Made by a program: the position numbers and the translations under genes | The notes under the pieces: model-generated | Database searches by the model: none | Seen by the model: the letters and a program-made list of their open reading frames with translations, nothing else | Told to the model about the DNA's origin: nothing | Assembly (NCBI RefSeq): GCF_029892105.1 | Contig: NZ_JARZAJ010000024.1 | Location: 34,089-98,088, forward strand | Reading direction: 5' to 3' | DNA: 64,000 bases | Origin: Kitasatospora sp. GP82 | GTDB lineage: Bacteria > Actinomycetota > Actinomycetes > Streptomycetales > Streptomycetaceae | In this document: piece after piece, positions 8,047-16,767 of the stretch | How positions within the stretch are numbered: position 1 is the first letter of the stretch | Layout of the letters: each line of letters opens with the position of its first letter

Positions 8047-9642
8047 TCAGCCCTTGCCGTAGACGGCCTCGACGTTGTCGCTCGCCGGGTGCGTGCGCCC
8101 GGCGGGCCCGGCGGCGAAGGCCCGGAGCAGGTTCTCGGTGACCTGCCGGGTCACCGCCCCGGCCTTGGCGTCCATACCGTGATCCGCCCGGCCGCCGCCG
8201 GGGCCGTTGGCGTCCAGCGACTCCACCCAGCGCATCGTCCCGCTCGCGAACACCCCCGCGCCGCTCGGCACCGTGTAGTACGCGGAGTCGGCGAAGCTGC
8301 GCCGCCCGTCGCAGACCACCGGTGAGTGCGCCAGGATCTCGATCGGCCGGGGGGTGGAGAAGCCGGTGAGCACCCGGTCGTACTCGACCCCGACCAGGTG
8401 CGGGAAGCTGTCGCCCCCCTGGACCCCCGAGCCTGCGAACAGCCAGTGCCCCGGGTTGGTCACCACATACGGGGCGTCAACCGGGTAGCCGTCGTAGATC
8501 ACCCCGAGCAGCGAACTCTCCGGGTCGGCCCCGGGCACCTCGCGGAAGTCGGTGGTCGCGGGCTTCCCCTCCCTGAAGCCCGGATCCTCCTGGTAGTCGG
8601 CCTTGTAGCAGACCACCGTACGGTCCGGGCCGAGGTCCGAAGGCTCGAAGCGGACCCGGCGGAAGCAGCAGTTGGCGCCCAGGATCGCCAGATTGGTCCC
8701 GGCGTCCCTGGCGGCCGTGAAGTGCGCCCGCTGCTCCGGCGACCAGTACTCGTCATGGCCCAGCGAGAGCACGGCGGCGGCCCCGTGCAGCAGTTGCGGA
8801 TCCCGGGCGACATCCACACCGGTGGCGTACGCCAGTGGCAGACCGAGCCGCTCCGCCAGCGCGATCAGCGGCGCCTCGTACACCAGGAACAGCCCGGCGC
8901 CGTCGTCGTACAGGTACGGCCGGTCGAAGGTGACCTCCAGCGATCGGGTCGCCAGGCCGCCGGTCGGGCCGTTGTAGAGGCTGTACCCGCCCCACTCGTT
9001 GTACGCCTGCCAGGTCGCCGGGGCGTTGACGATCACCGTCCTGCCCGCGGTGGACGCCGAGCGGACGGTGACCGGGACGAAGCGCTGCCCCGAACCGTCC
9101 TCGGCGTCCAGGCGGAGCAGATAACTGCCCTCGGGCCAGCCCTCGGTGTCCACCGTGGTGGTCCTGGCCCAGCCGGTGCGGACCGACCGGGTCCGCTGAT
9201 CGACCGTAGGGTCGGCCTGCCGGCTGCCGGGCAGCCGCTCGGAACGCCAGACCAGCCGGCCCCGCACGCCGCCGTACCAGCCCATCCGGTACGCGGAGAC
9301 GGTGAAACCCGGCGCGGTCGTCGACACATGGAGGCCGAACCGCTCGCCGGGCAGCACGCTCACCCGGTCCGCGAACCCCTCGATCGCGCGCGCCGGGCCC
9401 GCTTTGGAGACCGACCAGTCGTCGTTGCCCGGACGGTCGTTCTCGGCCTGCGTCGCGGACGGGCCGGGGCTGCGGCTCGGGCCGGGGCTCGGGGAGCCAC
9501 CGGCCGGCTTGGCGGTGCCTGCGCCGGCAGCTGCGCTCGGCGTACCGCCGGGGCCGCAGGCACTCAGCCCGGCCGCCGCCGCACCGGCGGCCAGCCCCAG
9601 AAACCTCCGCCGTCCGTGACCCGACGTCCGCTGCTCGCCCAT
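8047..9642 (-). CDS. Tat-exported lipoprotein, N,N-dimethylformamidase beta-subunit-like
   Basis: 531 aa from the ATG at 9642, which has AGGAG 8 nt upstream; an upstream GTG (9660) would add six residues but lacks a site. The N-terminus reads GRRRFLG followed by a hydrophobic stretch and LSAC, a twin-arginine signal ending in a lipobox with Cys29. A Pro/Ser-rich linker follows, then a mature region with VSAYRMGWYGG, SLGHDEYWS and NCCFRRVRF as in N,N-dimethylformamidase beta-like proteins. The substrate is unknown and amidase activity unproven. Confidence 0.8.
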   Translation of the reverse strand: MGEQRTSGHGRRRFLGLAAGAAAAGLSACGPGGTPSAAAGAGTAKPAGGSPSPGPSRSPGPSATQAENDRPGNDDWSVSKAGPARAIEGFADRVSVLPGERFGLHVSTTAPGFTVSAYRMGWYGGVRGRLVWRSERLPGSRQADPTVDQRTRSVRTGWARTTTVDTEGWPEGSYLLRLDAEDGSGQRFVPVTVRSASTAGRTVIVNAPATWQAYNEWGGYSLYNGPTGGLATRSLEVTFDRPYLYDDGAGLFLVYEAPLIALAERLGLPLAYATGVDVARDPQLLHGAAAVLSLGHDEYWSPEQRAHFTAARDAGTNLAILGANCCFRRVRFEPSDLGPDRTVVCYKADYQEDPGFREGKPATTDFREVPGADPESSLLGVIYDGYPVDAPYVVTNPGHWLFAGSGVQGGDSFPHLVGVEYDRVLTGFSTPRPIEILAHSPVVCDGRRSFADSAYYTVPSGAGVFASGTMRWVESLDANGPGGGRADHGMDAKAGAVTRQVTENLLRAFAAGPAGRTHPASDNVEAVYGKG

Positions 9643-9819
9643 GCCCGGCTCCTGCGCCACCTGGGTCTCCCCGCTCGTCCGCGTGTCGGCCTCAACGTGA
9701 CCTACCCAAACTCATGACCGGACGTCGGGCACCCTCTGGCGGCGTCCGGAGTACAACACCCCGCTCCCGGCGCCGCCCCGGGGCGCGAGGCTCCGTCCCA
9801 GGACCGGCCGGGACAAGCG

Positions 9820-9855
9820 GAGGGGCTGCCGGGGAGATCTCCCCGGCAGCCCCTC
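9820..9855 (-). terminator. perfect 18-bp palindrome, terminator of the permease gene
   Basis: GAGGGGCTGCCGGGGAGA and its exact complement abut with no loop, 22 nt past the permease stop. Actinobacterial terminators often lack a T-run. Confidence 0.8.
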
Positions 9856-9877
9856 GACTCGGTGTGTCAGCCCGTCG

Positions 9878-11359
9878 TCAGCCGACCGGGGTGACCTCGC
9901 TCTCCGTCCGGTTGAGCTTGGAGTGCTTGACGCTGTAGCCGAAGTAGACGGCGGCGGCGATCACAAGGGCGACCCCGAAGAACAGGAAGGTCACCGGGTG
10001 CAGGCCCTTGATCAGGTAGAGGCAGAAGCCCACGCTGAGCACCGGGACGACCGGGTAGCCGGGCACCTTGAAGCCGCGCGGCAGGTTCGGCTGGGTGCGG
10101 CGCAGAATGATCACACCGACCGAGACCACCGAGAACGCCACCAGGGTGCCCAGGCTGGTCAGGTCGGTCAGGATGTCGAGCGGGACGAAGGCGGCCAGGG
10201 CGGCGACTCCCGCGCCGACCACCAGGGTGTTCCAGACCGGGGTGCCGGTCTTCGGCGAGATCTCGGCGAACTTCTTCGGCAGCATGCCGTCGCGGCCCAT
10301 CGAGTACAGGATGCGGGTCTGGCCGTAGATCACCACGAGGGTGACGCTGAAGATCGAGATGATCGCACCGAGCGCGAACATCAGGCCCGGCCAGCTCTGA
10401 CCGGTGACGTCCTGCAGGATCTGCGCGAGGCCGGCCTCCTGGCCGTCGAACTTCTTCCACGACTGGGCACCCAGCGCGGCGATCGCGACACCGACGTACA
10501 GCAGGGTGACGACGACCAGCGAGATGATGATCGCCAGCGGCAGGGTGCGGCGGGGGTTCTTGACCTCCTCGCCGGCCGTGGACACCGCGTCCAGGCCGAT
10601 GAACGAGAAGAAGATGCTGGACGCGGCCACCTGGACACCGCCGAAGCCGAGCGGCATGAACGGGCTGAGGTTGCCCGAGCGGAAGCCGGTCAGACCGATC
10701 GCGATGAAGAGCACCAGGATGACGATCTTGATACCGACCATGGTCGCGTTGACCTTCGCCGACTCGCTGGCGCCACGGATCAGCAGCACCACGACCATGC
10801 CCACCAGGACCACGGCGGGCAGGTTGAAGTAGCCGCCGTCACCGGGCGGCGCCGCCATCCACTCGGGGATCTGGAAGCCGAAGGCCAGGTCGAAGAACTT
10901 GTTCAGGTACTGGCCCCAGCTCACCGCGATCGCGGAGGCCGAGACCCCGTACTCAAGCAGCAGACAGATGCCGACGCCGAAGGCCACGATCTCGCCGAGC
11001 GTCGCATAGGCGTAGGAGTACGAGGAGCCGGAGACCGGGATCGCGGAGGCCATCTCCGCGTAGCAGAGCGCGGTCAGCCCGGCCGTGATCGCCGCCAGCA
11101 CGAAGGAGACGATCACCGCAGGGCCGGCCTCGGGCACCGCGCTGCTCAGCACGAAGAAGATGCCGGTACCTACGGTTGCCCCGATACCGATCGAGGAGAG
11201 CTGCCAGAGGCCGATCGAGCGGCGCAGATGTATCCCGGAGCGGCCGCCCCCCTCGGGCGCCCCGGCGGGCAGGCTGTCGGCCGAACCGCTCTCGGCGATC
11301 AGGGTGTCGATCGGCTTCCGTCTGAACAGACGCGCGCTGGTGGTGCTTCGGGTGGTCAA
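9878..11359 (-). CDS. APC-superfamily amino-acid permease
   Basis: 493 aa from a TTG at 11359 with GAAGGA 9 nt upstream; no ATG/GTG fits the conserved N-terminus. About 12 membrane segments. The first contains GIGATVGTGIFFVLS, the substrate-binding helix motif of APC/cationic amino-acid transporters, followed by CYAEMASAIPVSGSSYSYAYATLGE. It ends in a short polar tail (SVKHSKLNRTESE). It probably imports a cationic or neutral amino acid; the substrate cannot be read from sequence. Single gene with its own terminator. Confidence 0.9.
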   Translation of the reverse strand: MTTRSTTSARLFRRKPIDTLIAESGSADSLPAGAPEGGGRSGIHLRRSIGLWQLSSIGIGATVGTGIFFVLSSAVPEAGPAVIVSFVLAAITAGLTALCYAEMASAIPVSGSSYSYAYATLGEIVAFGVGICLLLEYGVSASAIAVSWGQYLNKFFDLAFGFQIPEWMAAPPGDGGYFNLPAVVLVGMVVVLLIRGASESAKVNATMVGIKIVILVLFIAIGLTGFRSGNLSPFMPLGFGGVQVAASSIFFSFIGLDAVSTAGEEVKNPRRTLPLAIIISLVVVTLLYVGVAIAALGAQSWKKFDGQEAGLAQILQDVTGQSWPGLMFALGAIISIFSVTLVVIYGQTRILYSMGRDGMLPKKFAEISPKTGTPVWNTLVVGAGVAALAAFVPLDILTDLTSLGTLVAFSVVSVGVIILRRTQPNLPRGFKVPGYPVVPVLSVGFCLYLIKGLHPVTFLFFGVALVIAAAVYFGYSVKHSKLNRTESEVTPVG

Positions 11360-11848
11360 CGCGTTGGTTCCTTCTAGGCGGGGGAGGGTGTCCTGGCAGC
11401 TGTTCCGCGCCTGCCCTGTGGGGGAGGGCATGCGGACCAACCGAACAAAGATGGGACAGTCCACGCGAATGCGCCAGTCGCGCAATCGGCGAGAGCCGAG
11501 GTCCGCCTTGTACGAATCGTCGTATGGCGTCCACCAAACCCGACAGATCGCAGGCGGCGGTTCACCCGAAAAGCAGCTATAGAACACCGGGAACCCTACA
11601 TCCCGACACCGGCTGATCACATCCGGCCCTGTTGCCGCACCTCAGCCGCCTCCAGACTCGCCGATCACTCCCCGATTCGCACCGGAACATTCACGCCGGG
11701 AAGCCGGAGCCGGTCTTCAACTCGACTGCCACCGCTGGAAATCGCGCACCGCGCCGCAACAATGGACACCCGATCCGATCCAGCGCGGCGAACGGCGCAT
11801 TCGGCGGCCGCACCACGATGCGATAACGATGTCGGCCGCCGGCGGCTG
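11360..11848. other. 489-base intergenic stretch without a recognisable gene
   Basis: Lies between the PBP stop and the permease start, both on the minus strand. It should hold the permease promoter. I see no clear -35/-10 pair, no T-box or riboswitch consensus and no conserved ORF. Confidence 0.5.
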
Positions 11849-13372
11849 TCAGCGGCCGTTGTCGAGGATCGACTGCATCACGGACTTGGCGATCGGGGCG
11901 GCCAGCCCGCCGCCGGTGACGTCGGTGGCGCTGCTGTCGGCGATGACCACGGCGACCGCGACCGGGGGGACGTCGCGGGAGCCGCCGGGCTTGGCCCAGG
12001 AGATGAACCAGGCATAGGGGGTGCCGGTGTTGTCCACACCGTGCTGGGCGGTGCCCGTCTTGCCGCCGACAGTGGCTCCGCCGATCCGGGCGTTGCGGCC
12101 GGTGCCGTTCTCCACCACGTCGGTCATCAACTGCTGCACCTGTGCGGCGACCGGCGCCGTCATCGCCTTCCTGTAGACGGCGGGCTTCATGACCTGGACG
12201 GCGGTGCCGTCGCTCCTGGCCAGCTTGTCCACAAGCTGTGGATACATCACCGTGCCGTTGTCGGCGACACCCGCCGCGACCATGGCCATCACCAGCGGCG
12301 TGGCGGCGGTGTCGTACTGGCCGATCGAGGAGAGCGCGACCTGCGACTGGTTCATCCTGGTGTCGAAATTGCTGCGCGCGGCCCGGACCGGAATGTCCAG
12401 CCTGGGGTCGTTGAAGCCGAAGTTCTCGGCCATCGCCGCCATCTTGTCCAGGCCGGTCCTGACCCCGAGATATCCCATCACGCTGTTGCACGAGTAGGTC
12501 ATCGCGGTGTCCAGCGAGAGGTCCGGGGAGTTGCAGGCGCCGGTGTCGTTGACCAGCGGTGTGGTGGTGCCCGGCATGACGTACGGATACGGGGCCCCGG
12601 TACCGGCCTGGATGTCGTTGACGACCCCGTCGGCCAGTGCGGCAGCGGCCGTGACCACCTTGAAGGTCGAGCCCGGCGGGTAGATCTGCCGCAGGGCCCG
12701 GTTGAGCATCGGCTGGTTGGTGTCCGCCTGGAGCCTGCCCCACGCCGCCTGGTCGGACCCGCTGCTGCCCGCGAGGGCACCCGGGTCGTAGGAGGGCGTG
12801 GTGGCCAGGGCGAGGATCCGCCCGGTGGCCGGTTCGATCGCCGCGACGGCGCCCTTCTGACCGTTCAGGCCCTCCGTCGCGGCCTGCTGGGCGGCCTTGT
12901 CGATAGTGGTGTAGACATCACCGCCGGGGTTCTGCCTGCGGGCGATCTCGTCCCACAGCGCCCAGCCGGCAAGGCGGTTGTCGGTGCCGGAGAGCAGCTC
13001 GTCGTAGACGCCTTCGAGCTGGCTGTTGCCGTACGTCTGCGAGGAGTAGCCGGTGATCGCCGCGTACCGGGAGCCGTCGGTGTAGGTGCGCTTGTAGTCG
13101 TAGCGGCCACCGGTGGCGACCGAGCCGGTGATCGGCTGGCCCGCCACCAGGATGTTGCCGCGCGGCTGGCGGAAGCGCTCGACGGTGAGCCGCTGGTTGG
13201 CCACGTTGTGGTTCAGCGAGTCGGCCTGGAAGACCTGGACCCGAGTGGCCTGGACCGCCAGCGCGACGATCAGCAGCAGACAGAAGGTACCGGCCCGGCG
13301 GCCGGTGGTGGAGATGCCGGGCAGGCCCTGCGCGCCGTTGGCCGAGGCTTTGGCACGGTTGCGTCCGAACAT
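11849..13372 (-). CDS. class B penicillin-binding protein (PbpA/FtsI-like)
   Basis: 507 aa. One N-terminal membrane anchor (about 28-45), a dimerisation domain starting QRLTVERFRQPRGNIL, then a transpeptidase domain with SxxK in PPGSTFK (Ser about 235), SCN (about 292) and KTGTAQ (about 436). It begins 3 nt after the stop of the SEDS gene, so the two form one operon. A SEDS polymerase plus its cognate class B PBP is the standard pair for septal or elongation peptidoglycan synthesis. It is shorter than FtsI and lacks PASTA domains. Confidence 0.94.
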   Translation of the reverse strand: MFGRNRAKASANGAQGLPGISTTGRRAGTFCLLLIVALAVQATRVQVFQADSLNHNVANQRLTVERFRQPRGNILVAGQPITGSVATGGRYDYKRTYTDGSRYAAITGYSSQTYGNSQLEGVYDELLSGTDNRLAGWALWDEIARRQNPGGDVYTTIDKAAQQAATEGLNGQKGAVAAIEPATGRILALATTPSYDPGALAGSSGSDQAAWGRLQADTNQPMLNRALRQIYPPGSTFKVVTAAAALADGVVNDIQAGTGAPYPYVMPGTTTPLVNDTGACNSPDLSLDTAMTYSCNSVMGYLGVRTGLDKMAAMAENFGFNDPRLDIPVRAARSNFDTRMNQSQVALSSIGQYDTAATPLVMAMVAAGVADNGTVMYPQLVDKLARSDGTAVQVMKPAVYRKAMTAPVAAQVQQLMTDVVENGTGRNARIGGATVGGKTGTAQHGVDNTGTPYAWFISWAKPGGSRDVPPVAVAVVIADSSATDVTGGGLAAPIAKSVMQSILDNGR

Positions 13373-13375
13373 TGC

Positions 13376-14725
13376 CTACTCCCCCTCGGGCAGCGGTCGG
13401 CGGGCGATGTCGCTCATCCGCACCAGCAGCGCGACGATGATCCAGTTGGTCACCACCGAGGAACCGCCCTGGGCGACGAACGGCAGCGTCATCCCGGTCA
13501 GCGGGATCAGGCCGAGCACCCCGCCCGCGACGACGAAGACCTGTAGGCCGACGATCGCCGCCAGGCCGATCGCCAGCAGCCGCCCGAACGGGTCCTTGAG
13601 CGCGATCCCGGTCCGGAAGCCGCGCGAGATCAGCAGCGCGTACAGCAGGAGGATCGCCACCAGGCCGACCAGACCGAGCTCCTCGCCGATGGTGGCCAGG
13701 ATGAAATCGGACTTGGCCGCGAAGCCGATCAGGATCGAGTGGCCGAGCCCCAGTCCCGCGCCGAGCACCCCGCCCCAGGCGAAGGCGAACAGCGACTGGG
13801 CGATCTGGTTGGCGCCCTGCCCGGCCGAGATGGAGGCGAGCGGGTCCAGCCAGTCCGTCACCCGGCTGTGCACATGCGGCGAGAGCCACCCCACCGCGAC
13901 CGCCCCCACCGCCGCCAGGAAGAGCCCGATCGCGATCCAGCCGCTGCGGGCCGTGGCCACGTACAGCATCACCACGAAGAGACCGAAGAAGAGCAGCGAG
14001 GTGCCGAGGTCGGTCTCCAGCACCAGGACGCCGACGAAGGCTGCCCAGATCAGCAGCACCGGACCGAGCACCCGCCCGCGCGGAAGCTGGAACCTCCAGA
14101 TCCGACGGCCCGTCAGCGCGAGCGCGTCGCGGTGCACCGCGAGGTACGCGGCGAAGAAGACCGCCAGCAGGATCTTGGCGAACTCGCCCGGCTGGAAGGA
14201 GAGCGGGCCGACGGTGATCCAGATCCGCGAGCCGTACACCGGCGGGAAGAAGATCGGCAGGATCAGCAGCACCAGCGCCACCAGCGCCCCGATGTAGGCG
14301 TACCGCTGGAGGATCTTGTGGTCTCGGAGCACCACCACCACGCCGATGAAGAGAGCGACCCCGAGGGTGGACCAGAGCAGTTGGGTGGGAGCCGCCTCGC
14401 TCTTCGGAGTAGCGCGGTCCAGACGGTAGATGACGACCAGCCCGATGCCGTTGAGCAGGATCGCGATCGGCAGCAGCAGCGGGTCCGCGTACTCGGCCTT
14501 CCAGCGGATCACGCCGTGCGCGAGCAGGGCCAGCACTCCCAGCGCGATCCCGTACGCCGCGGCTCCCGGGGGCACCTTGCCGTCGATGTTGACGCCGACT
14601 TCGACATAGCCGAGGACGGCGACCAGCACCGCGCCGAGCACCAGGGCGAGTTCGGTGTTGCGACGGCTCTTGACCGGGCGGGCGACGGGTGCGCCCGACC
14701 TGGCTGCGGCGGAGGGAGAGGCCAC
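13376..14725 (-). CDS. SEDS peptidoglycan glycosyltransferase (FtsW/RodA/SpoVE family)
   Basis: 449 aa with about 12 membrane segments, starting at a GTG with AGGAGG 5-6 nt upstream. SEDS hallmarks: FQPGEFAKILLAVFFAAYL, FVLETDLGTSLLFF-type ETDLGTS, SDFILATIGEELG and the C-terminal FVAQGGSSVVTNW. SEDS enzymes polymerise lipid II in complex with the class B PBP encoded next. A second SEDS gene lies at 45324-46775. Confidence 0.95.
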   Translation of the reverse strand: MASPSAAARSGAPVARPVKSRRNTELALVLGAVLVAVLGYVEVGVNIDGKVPPGAAAYGIALGVLALLAHGVIRWKAEYADPLLLPIAILLNGIGLVVIYRLDRATPKSEAAPTQLLWSTLGVALFIGVVVVLRDHKILQRYAYIGALVALVLLILPIFFPPVYGSRIWITVGPLSFQPGEFAKILLAVFFAAYLAVHRDALALTGRRIWRFQLPRGRVLGPVLLIWAAFVGVLVLETDLGTSLLFFGLFVVMLYVATARSGWIAIGLFLAAVGAVAVGWLSPHVHSRVTDWLDPLASISAGQGANQIAQSLFAFAWGGVLGAGLGLGHSILIGFAAKSDFILATIGEELGLVGLVAILLLYALLISRGFRTGIALKDPFGRLLAIGLAAIVGLQVFVVAGGVLGLIPLTGMTLPFVAQGGSSVVTNWIIVALLVRMSDIARRPLPEGE

Positions 14726-14809
14726 GGGCCCTCCTGTTCGGTTCTCGGGTGCGGGCGGGGACGAACGGGCAACGGCCCTGTCCGCCCCCGAGGGTGATAC
14801 GTGCTCGGC

Positions 14810-14926
14810 TCAGGTGCCGGACCCCGCCCGCGCGGCCCGGGCGATCTCGCGCAGGTGATCCTCCTCGTCACGGACCTGCTGTGCGGTGGCGAGGCCGGGA
14901 TGGGCGATCGCAAACAGGTTGCTCAC
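14810..14926 (-). CDS. 38-aa small protein upstream of the SEDS-PBP operon
   Basis: GTG start with AAGGA about 9 nt upstream. The product begins MSNLFAIAHPGLATAQ and has a charged helical middle (QQVRDEEDHLREIARAARAG). No cysteine or membrane segment. It stops 84 nt before the SEDS start on the same strand and could be its leader peptide or a small divisome-related protein. Recognised from frame quality and ribosome site only. Confidence 0.45.
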   Translation of the reverse strand: MSNLFAIAHPGLATAQQVRDEEDHLREIARAARAGSGT

Positions 14927-15006
14927 GGGGGCGGTCCTTCCGCTCGACTGGCATGGCGACGGGTCGCGGCACACAGGGCCGGCTCCCTCGACCCTAACGA
15001 TGATTT

Positions 15007-15020
15007 GCCATATTTATGGC
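15007..15020. promoter_or_regulatory. AT-rich palindrome upstream of the small ORF/SEDS/PBP operon
   Basis: GCCATA-TT-TATGGC, a perfect 6-bp inverted repeat in an otherwise GC-rich gap. On the minus strand TTAGGGT (a possible -10) follows about 8 nt downstream. It could be an operator. Confidence 0.3.
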
Positions 15021-15067
15021 TGTTGGGTGCGGTGTGTCCGATATTGCGGATGCCGGCCGGGACCTGC

Positions 15068-15739
15068 TCAGTCCGAACGGCGAGCGGCCACGGCAGCGGC
15101 TCCCGCGACCCCCAGTGCCGCCAGAACGACCGCCCCGGCGAGCGCCGCCACAGGGAAGGCGACCCGAGCCGTACGGTTGGCGGTGACCAGCGCGCGGACG
15201 ACGGCGTTCGCGGGTGAGCCCGGCACCACGAGCAGCAGCGTCGCCAGCCCCAGGCTCACCGGAATGCCGTACTGCGAGCGCAGCAGTACGGGCCGCGTGC
15301 ACAGCGCCCCGATCAGCAGACCGAGCAGCACGCAGACCACGGTCGCCAGCAGACCGGCCACCAGCGCCTCCCCCACGGGCGCCTGGGCATGCCGGTTGGC
15401 GTCCACCTCGCCGCTGACCGCCCAGACGGCCAGCAGCCCCGCCAGACCGAGCGTCAGACCGGCGGTCAACGCCGCCGCCAGCGCCGCCAGATGCACCCTT
15501 CGGCGGCCGGCCGCCGCCGCCAGGCAGGCCCGCGAAGCAGCCGGCTCGGCGGTCGTCGTGCACCGCACGTACCAGGCGGTCACGGGCACCAGGACCGCCG
15601 CGGCGAAGCCGAGGGCACCGAGCAGGGTCTCCCCCGCGCTGATGCCGATCACCATCAGCAACGCGTACGCGAGGAACGGCGGCAGCCAGCGCTGCGAGCG
15701 CAGCAGCAGCTCCACCTGGTAACGGATCAGAACGCTCAC
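15068..15739 (-). CDS. ABC transporter membrane protein
   Basis: 223 aa, about six hydrophobic segments, from a GTG with AGGAGG 7 nt upstream. No strong family signature beyond ABC-2-like small permeases; charged residues cluster at both ends. It is coupled to the ATPase gene through a 30-codon ORF whose stop overlaps this GTG (GTGA). Together they make a small exporter of unknown substrate. Confidence 0.75.
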   Translation of the reverse strand: MSVLIRYQVELLLRSQRWLPPFLAYALLMVIGISAGETLLGALGFAAAVLVPVTAWYVRCTTTAEPAASRACLAAAAGRRRVHLAALAAALTAGLTLGLAGLLAVWAVSGEVDANRHAQAPVGEALVAGLLATVVCVLLGLLIGALCTRPVLLRSQYGIPVSLGLATLLLVVPGSPANAVVRALVTANRTARVAFPVAALAGAVVLAALGVAGAAAVAARRSD

Positions 15740-15828
15740 CTGAGTGCCTCCTGGGAACACGACGAACCGAACCGGCGGACCGGCTCCGACCCCACCCGGA
15801 GGCCGTACCCCTCGACGCGGCCCGTCAT
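15736..15828 (-). CDS. 30-aa bridging ORF between ABC ATPase and permease
   Basis: The ATG overlaps the ATPase stop (ATGA at 15828-15825) and the TGA overlaps the permease start (GTGA at 15739-15736), filling the whole gap in one frame. It reads MTGRVEGYGLRVGSEP...CSQEALR, basic and without a membrane segment. It contains the permease ribosome site near its end. Either a real micro-protein or a device for translational coupling. Confidence 0.5.
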   Translation of the reverse strand: MTGRVEGYGLRVGSEPVRRFGSSCSQEALR

Positions 15829-16655
15829 CACGCCTCCCCCTCCGGGTGGACGGCGCGGATGTGGGCGGGCGGGGTCGCCGTGAGGAGGTGGCGCAGGAGG
15901 GCGTCGGAGTGGGGTGCGGGGACCTTCAGCAGGGTGGTGCCGTCGGGTCGCGGCTCGCGCTGCGGCGCACCGGGGAGCCGGTCAGGGAGCCGGCCGTCCA
16001 CCTCGATGCGCACCAGTCGCTGCCCCGACGGCCCGTCCGGTACGGCGTCCACCGCCCGTAGCGAGCCGTCCTGGACGAGGTACGCGGCGGTGATGAGCCC
16101 GGCCAGCCGGTTGGGGTCGTGGTCGACGAAGAGGACCCGTCCGCCACGGGCGGCCCGGTCGGCGGCCACCTCGTCGAGCAGGCTGCGGGCCGCCTGGTCG
16201 AGCCCGGTCCAGGCTTCGTCCAGCAGCAGGAGCTCGGCGTCGGCGAGCAGTGCCTGGATGACGGCGACCTTCTGGCAGGTGCCCTTGGAGAGGCGGCTCA
16301 GCGGGGTTCCGGCCCGGTCGGCGATGCCGAAGCGGTCCAGCCAGTGCGCGGCCCGGCGGTCCGCCTCCGCGGCCGACAGGCCGTGCACCCGCCCGAGGTG
16401 GTGCAGGTAGGTCCGGGCGTCGAAGGGCAGTGCGGGCGGGAAGCGTTCGGGCACGTACGCCCTGCGGCCGGGGCCGTCGATGCTGCCGGTGCTGGGCGGC
16501 TCGACCCCGGCGATCAGCTTGAGCAGCGTGGACTTGCCGCTGCCGTTGGCCCCTTCGATCCGTACGAGTTCGCCGGGCCCGACCGCGAGCGTGGCCTCCT
16601 TCAGGATCCACGGGCCGCGCCGGCCGTACCGCTTGCCCACCCGACTCAGCCTCAC
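15828..16655 (-). CDS. ABC transporter ATP-binding protein
   Basis: 275 aa from the GTG at 16655 with GGGAGG 5 nt upstream. The frame stays open further upstream to an ATG at 16754, but that would overlap the divergent VWA promoter. Walker A GANGSGKST (about 42), a degenerate signature SRLSKGTCQKVAV in place of LSGGQ, Walker B ELLLLDEAW, and the switch histidine in FVDHDP. The C-terminal about 80 residues are an extra domain ending PAHIRAVHPEGEA. It powers the permease encoded downstream. Confidence 0.9.
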   Translation of the reverse strand: MRLSRVGKRYGRRGPWILKEATLAVGPGELVRIEGANGSGKSTLLKLIAGVEPPSTGSIDGPGRRAYVPERFPPALPFDARTYLHHLGRVHGLSAAEADRRAAHWLDRFGIADRAGTPLSRLSKGTCQKVAVIQALLADAELLLLDEAWTGLDQAARSLLDEVAADRAARGGRVLFVDHDPNRLAGLITAAYLVQDGSLRAVDAVPDGPSGQRLVRIEVDGRLPDRLPGAPQREPRPDGTTLLKVPAPHSDALLRHLLTATPPAHIRAVHPEGEA

Positions 16656-16753
16656 CGGCGCCTCCCCGAAACCGCTCCGCCCTTCCCTCGCAGGGTAGTT
16701 CGCGCCCTCTGCGGATCCGTACCGGGCATTGGTCTTTCGGAAGTGATGATCCA

Positions 16754-16759
16754 TAGGAT
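16754..16759 (+). promoter_or_regulatory. -10 box of a probable leaderless VWA-gene promoter
   Basis: TAGGAT sits 8 nt before the GTG start and no ribosome site is present. A weak TTGGTC at 16729 would be the -35 with a long 19 bp spacer. Confidence 0.4.
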
Positions 16760-16767
16760 GGCGGCCC

